This document shows positions 46,820-46,893 of a DNA stretch of 46,893 nucleotides, piece after piece. Each line of letters starts with the position of its first letter. Position 1 is the stretch's first letter. The stretch spans positions 1 through 46,893 of the forward strand of contig JAIESC010000113.1 of NCBI GenBank assembly GCA_019746355.1. The letters are read 5' to 3'. Both the position numbers and the translations under genes were made by a program. The notes beneath the pieces are model-generated. The model did no database searches. It saw only the letters and a program-made list of their open reading frames with translations, and was not told where the DNA came from. The DNA comes from Xanthobacteraceae bacterium. GTDB taxonomy: Bacteria; Pseudomonadota; Alphaproteobacteria; Rhizobiales; Xanthobacteraceae.

Positions 46820-46893
46820 GTGCGCCAGGCATGGCGCGATTTGACCGGAGTGGTGTCCGGTCGATGACTTGGAGGTGCGAGTCCTCTACGGAC
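46820..46893 (+). mobile_element. 5' end of a group II (IIC-like) intron, cut by contig end
   Basis: The segment begins GTGCGCCAGGCATGGCGCGA, matching the start of group IIC introns (GUGYG, a GCGCC/GGCGC first stem, and the GGCAU loop seen in the Oceanobacillus iheyensis intron). It continues to a stem-loop GTCCG...CGGAC enclosing GACTTGGAGGTGCGAGTCCTC. Insertion right after a terminator hairpin is the hallmark target of group IIC introns. The maturase and 3' end lie beyond the window. Confidence 0.85.

Noticed and set aside
46860..46885. Possible tRNA T-arm (GGTGCGAGTCC)
   Set aside because: No acceptor or anticodon arms are present; the sequence is explained by the first domain of the group II intron.

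Overview
The window is high-GC DNA from an alphaproteobacterium of the Hyphomicrobiales, most like Bradyrhizobium, Rhodopseudomonas or Pseudolabrys relatives. This rests on gene content: MbfA with an Irr-type iron control element, the MoxR-DUF58-DUF4159 operon, the DUF1285 / CoA pyrophosphatase / DUF6111 / cca run, Bug-type and PF04392-type solute-binding proteins, and several imperfect palindromic intergenic repeats. The piece looks like a short-read assembly contig. Its first 13 bases match the end of the Illumina TruSeq adapter, and its last 74 bases are the 5' end of a group IIC-like intron, a repeated element at which assemblies often break.

Layout. 14-8823 is a catabolic block. Seven minus-strand genes (PLP aminotransferase, cytochrome P450, HIBADH-family dehydrogenase, EboE-like TIM-barrel protein, Gfo/Idh/MocA oxidoreductase, DoxX-like membrane protein, NTF2-like protein) diverge from a short-chain dehydrogenase and a gentisate-1,2-dioxygenase-like bicupin. 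9025-14212 carries a fused TRAP permease and three tandem TAXI solute-binding proteins, which could feed that block. 14256-16767 is a MetF-like reductase with a SAM methyltransferase. 17292-17853 is a toxin-antitoxin pair behind a promoter/operator that overlaps the toxin start. 17920-26411 holds mostly housekeeping or stress genes: hydroxypyruvate isomerase, SPFH protein, phosphoesterase, MbfA iron exporter, Nudix, glutathionyl-hydroquinone reductase, GNAT and HdeA-like.

26476-29381 is an accessory islet bounded by a ~220-bp direct repeat of the 3' end of the flanking membrane-protein gene. It holds a zinc-finger-like gene, a PemK/RHH toxin-antitoxin pair, a HigBA-type pair with a frameshifted toxin, and a second remnant of the zinc-finger gene. 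29380-36294 is the MoxR/DUF58/BatA-type operon. 36523-39464 is the DUF1285-nudix-DUF6111-cca operon. 39572-41214 has three small genes for a solute-binding domain protein, a secreted protein and a lipoprotein. 41664-43535 is a visibly AT-richer OLD-like ATPase/TOPRIM gene, probably acquired and possibly defensive, next to a PAS protein that may be truncated. 44353-46190 encodes a PEP-mutase/isocitrate-lyase-family enzyme and its Bug-type binding protein. The window ends with a decayed PF04392 binding-protein gene, a terminator and the intron start.

The most novel-looking items are the EboE/P450/gentisate block with its triple TAXI-TRAP uptake genes, the repeat-bounded toxin-antitoxin islet, and the lone OLD-like ATPase. 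No rRNA, tRNA or CRISPR array was seen.
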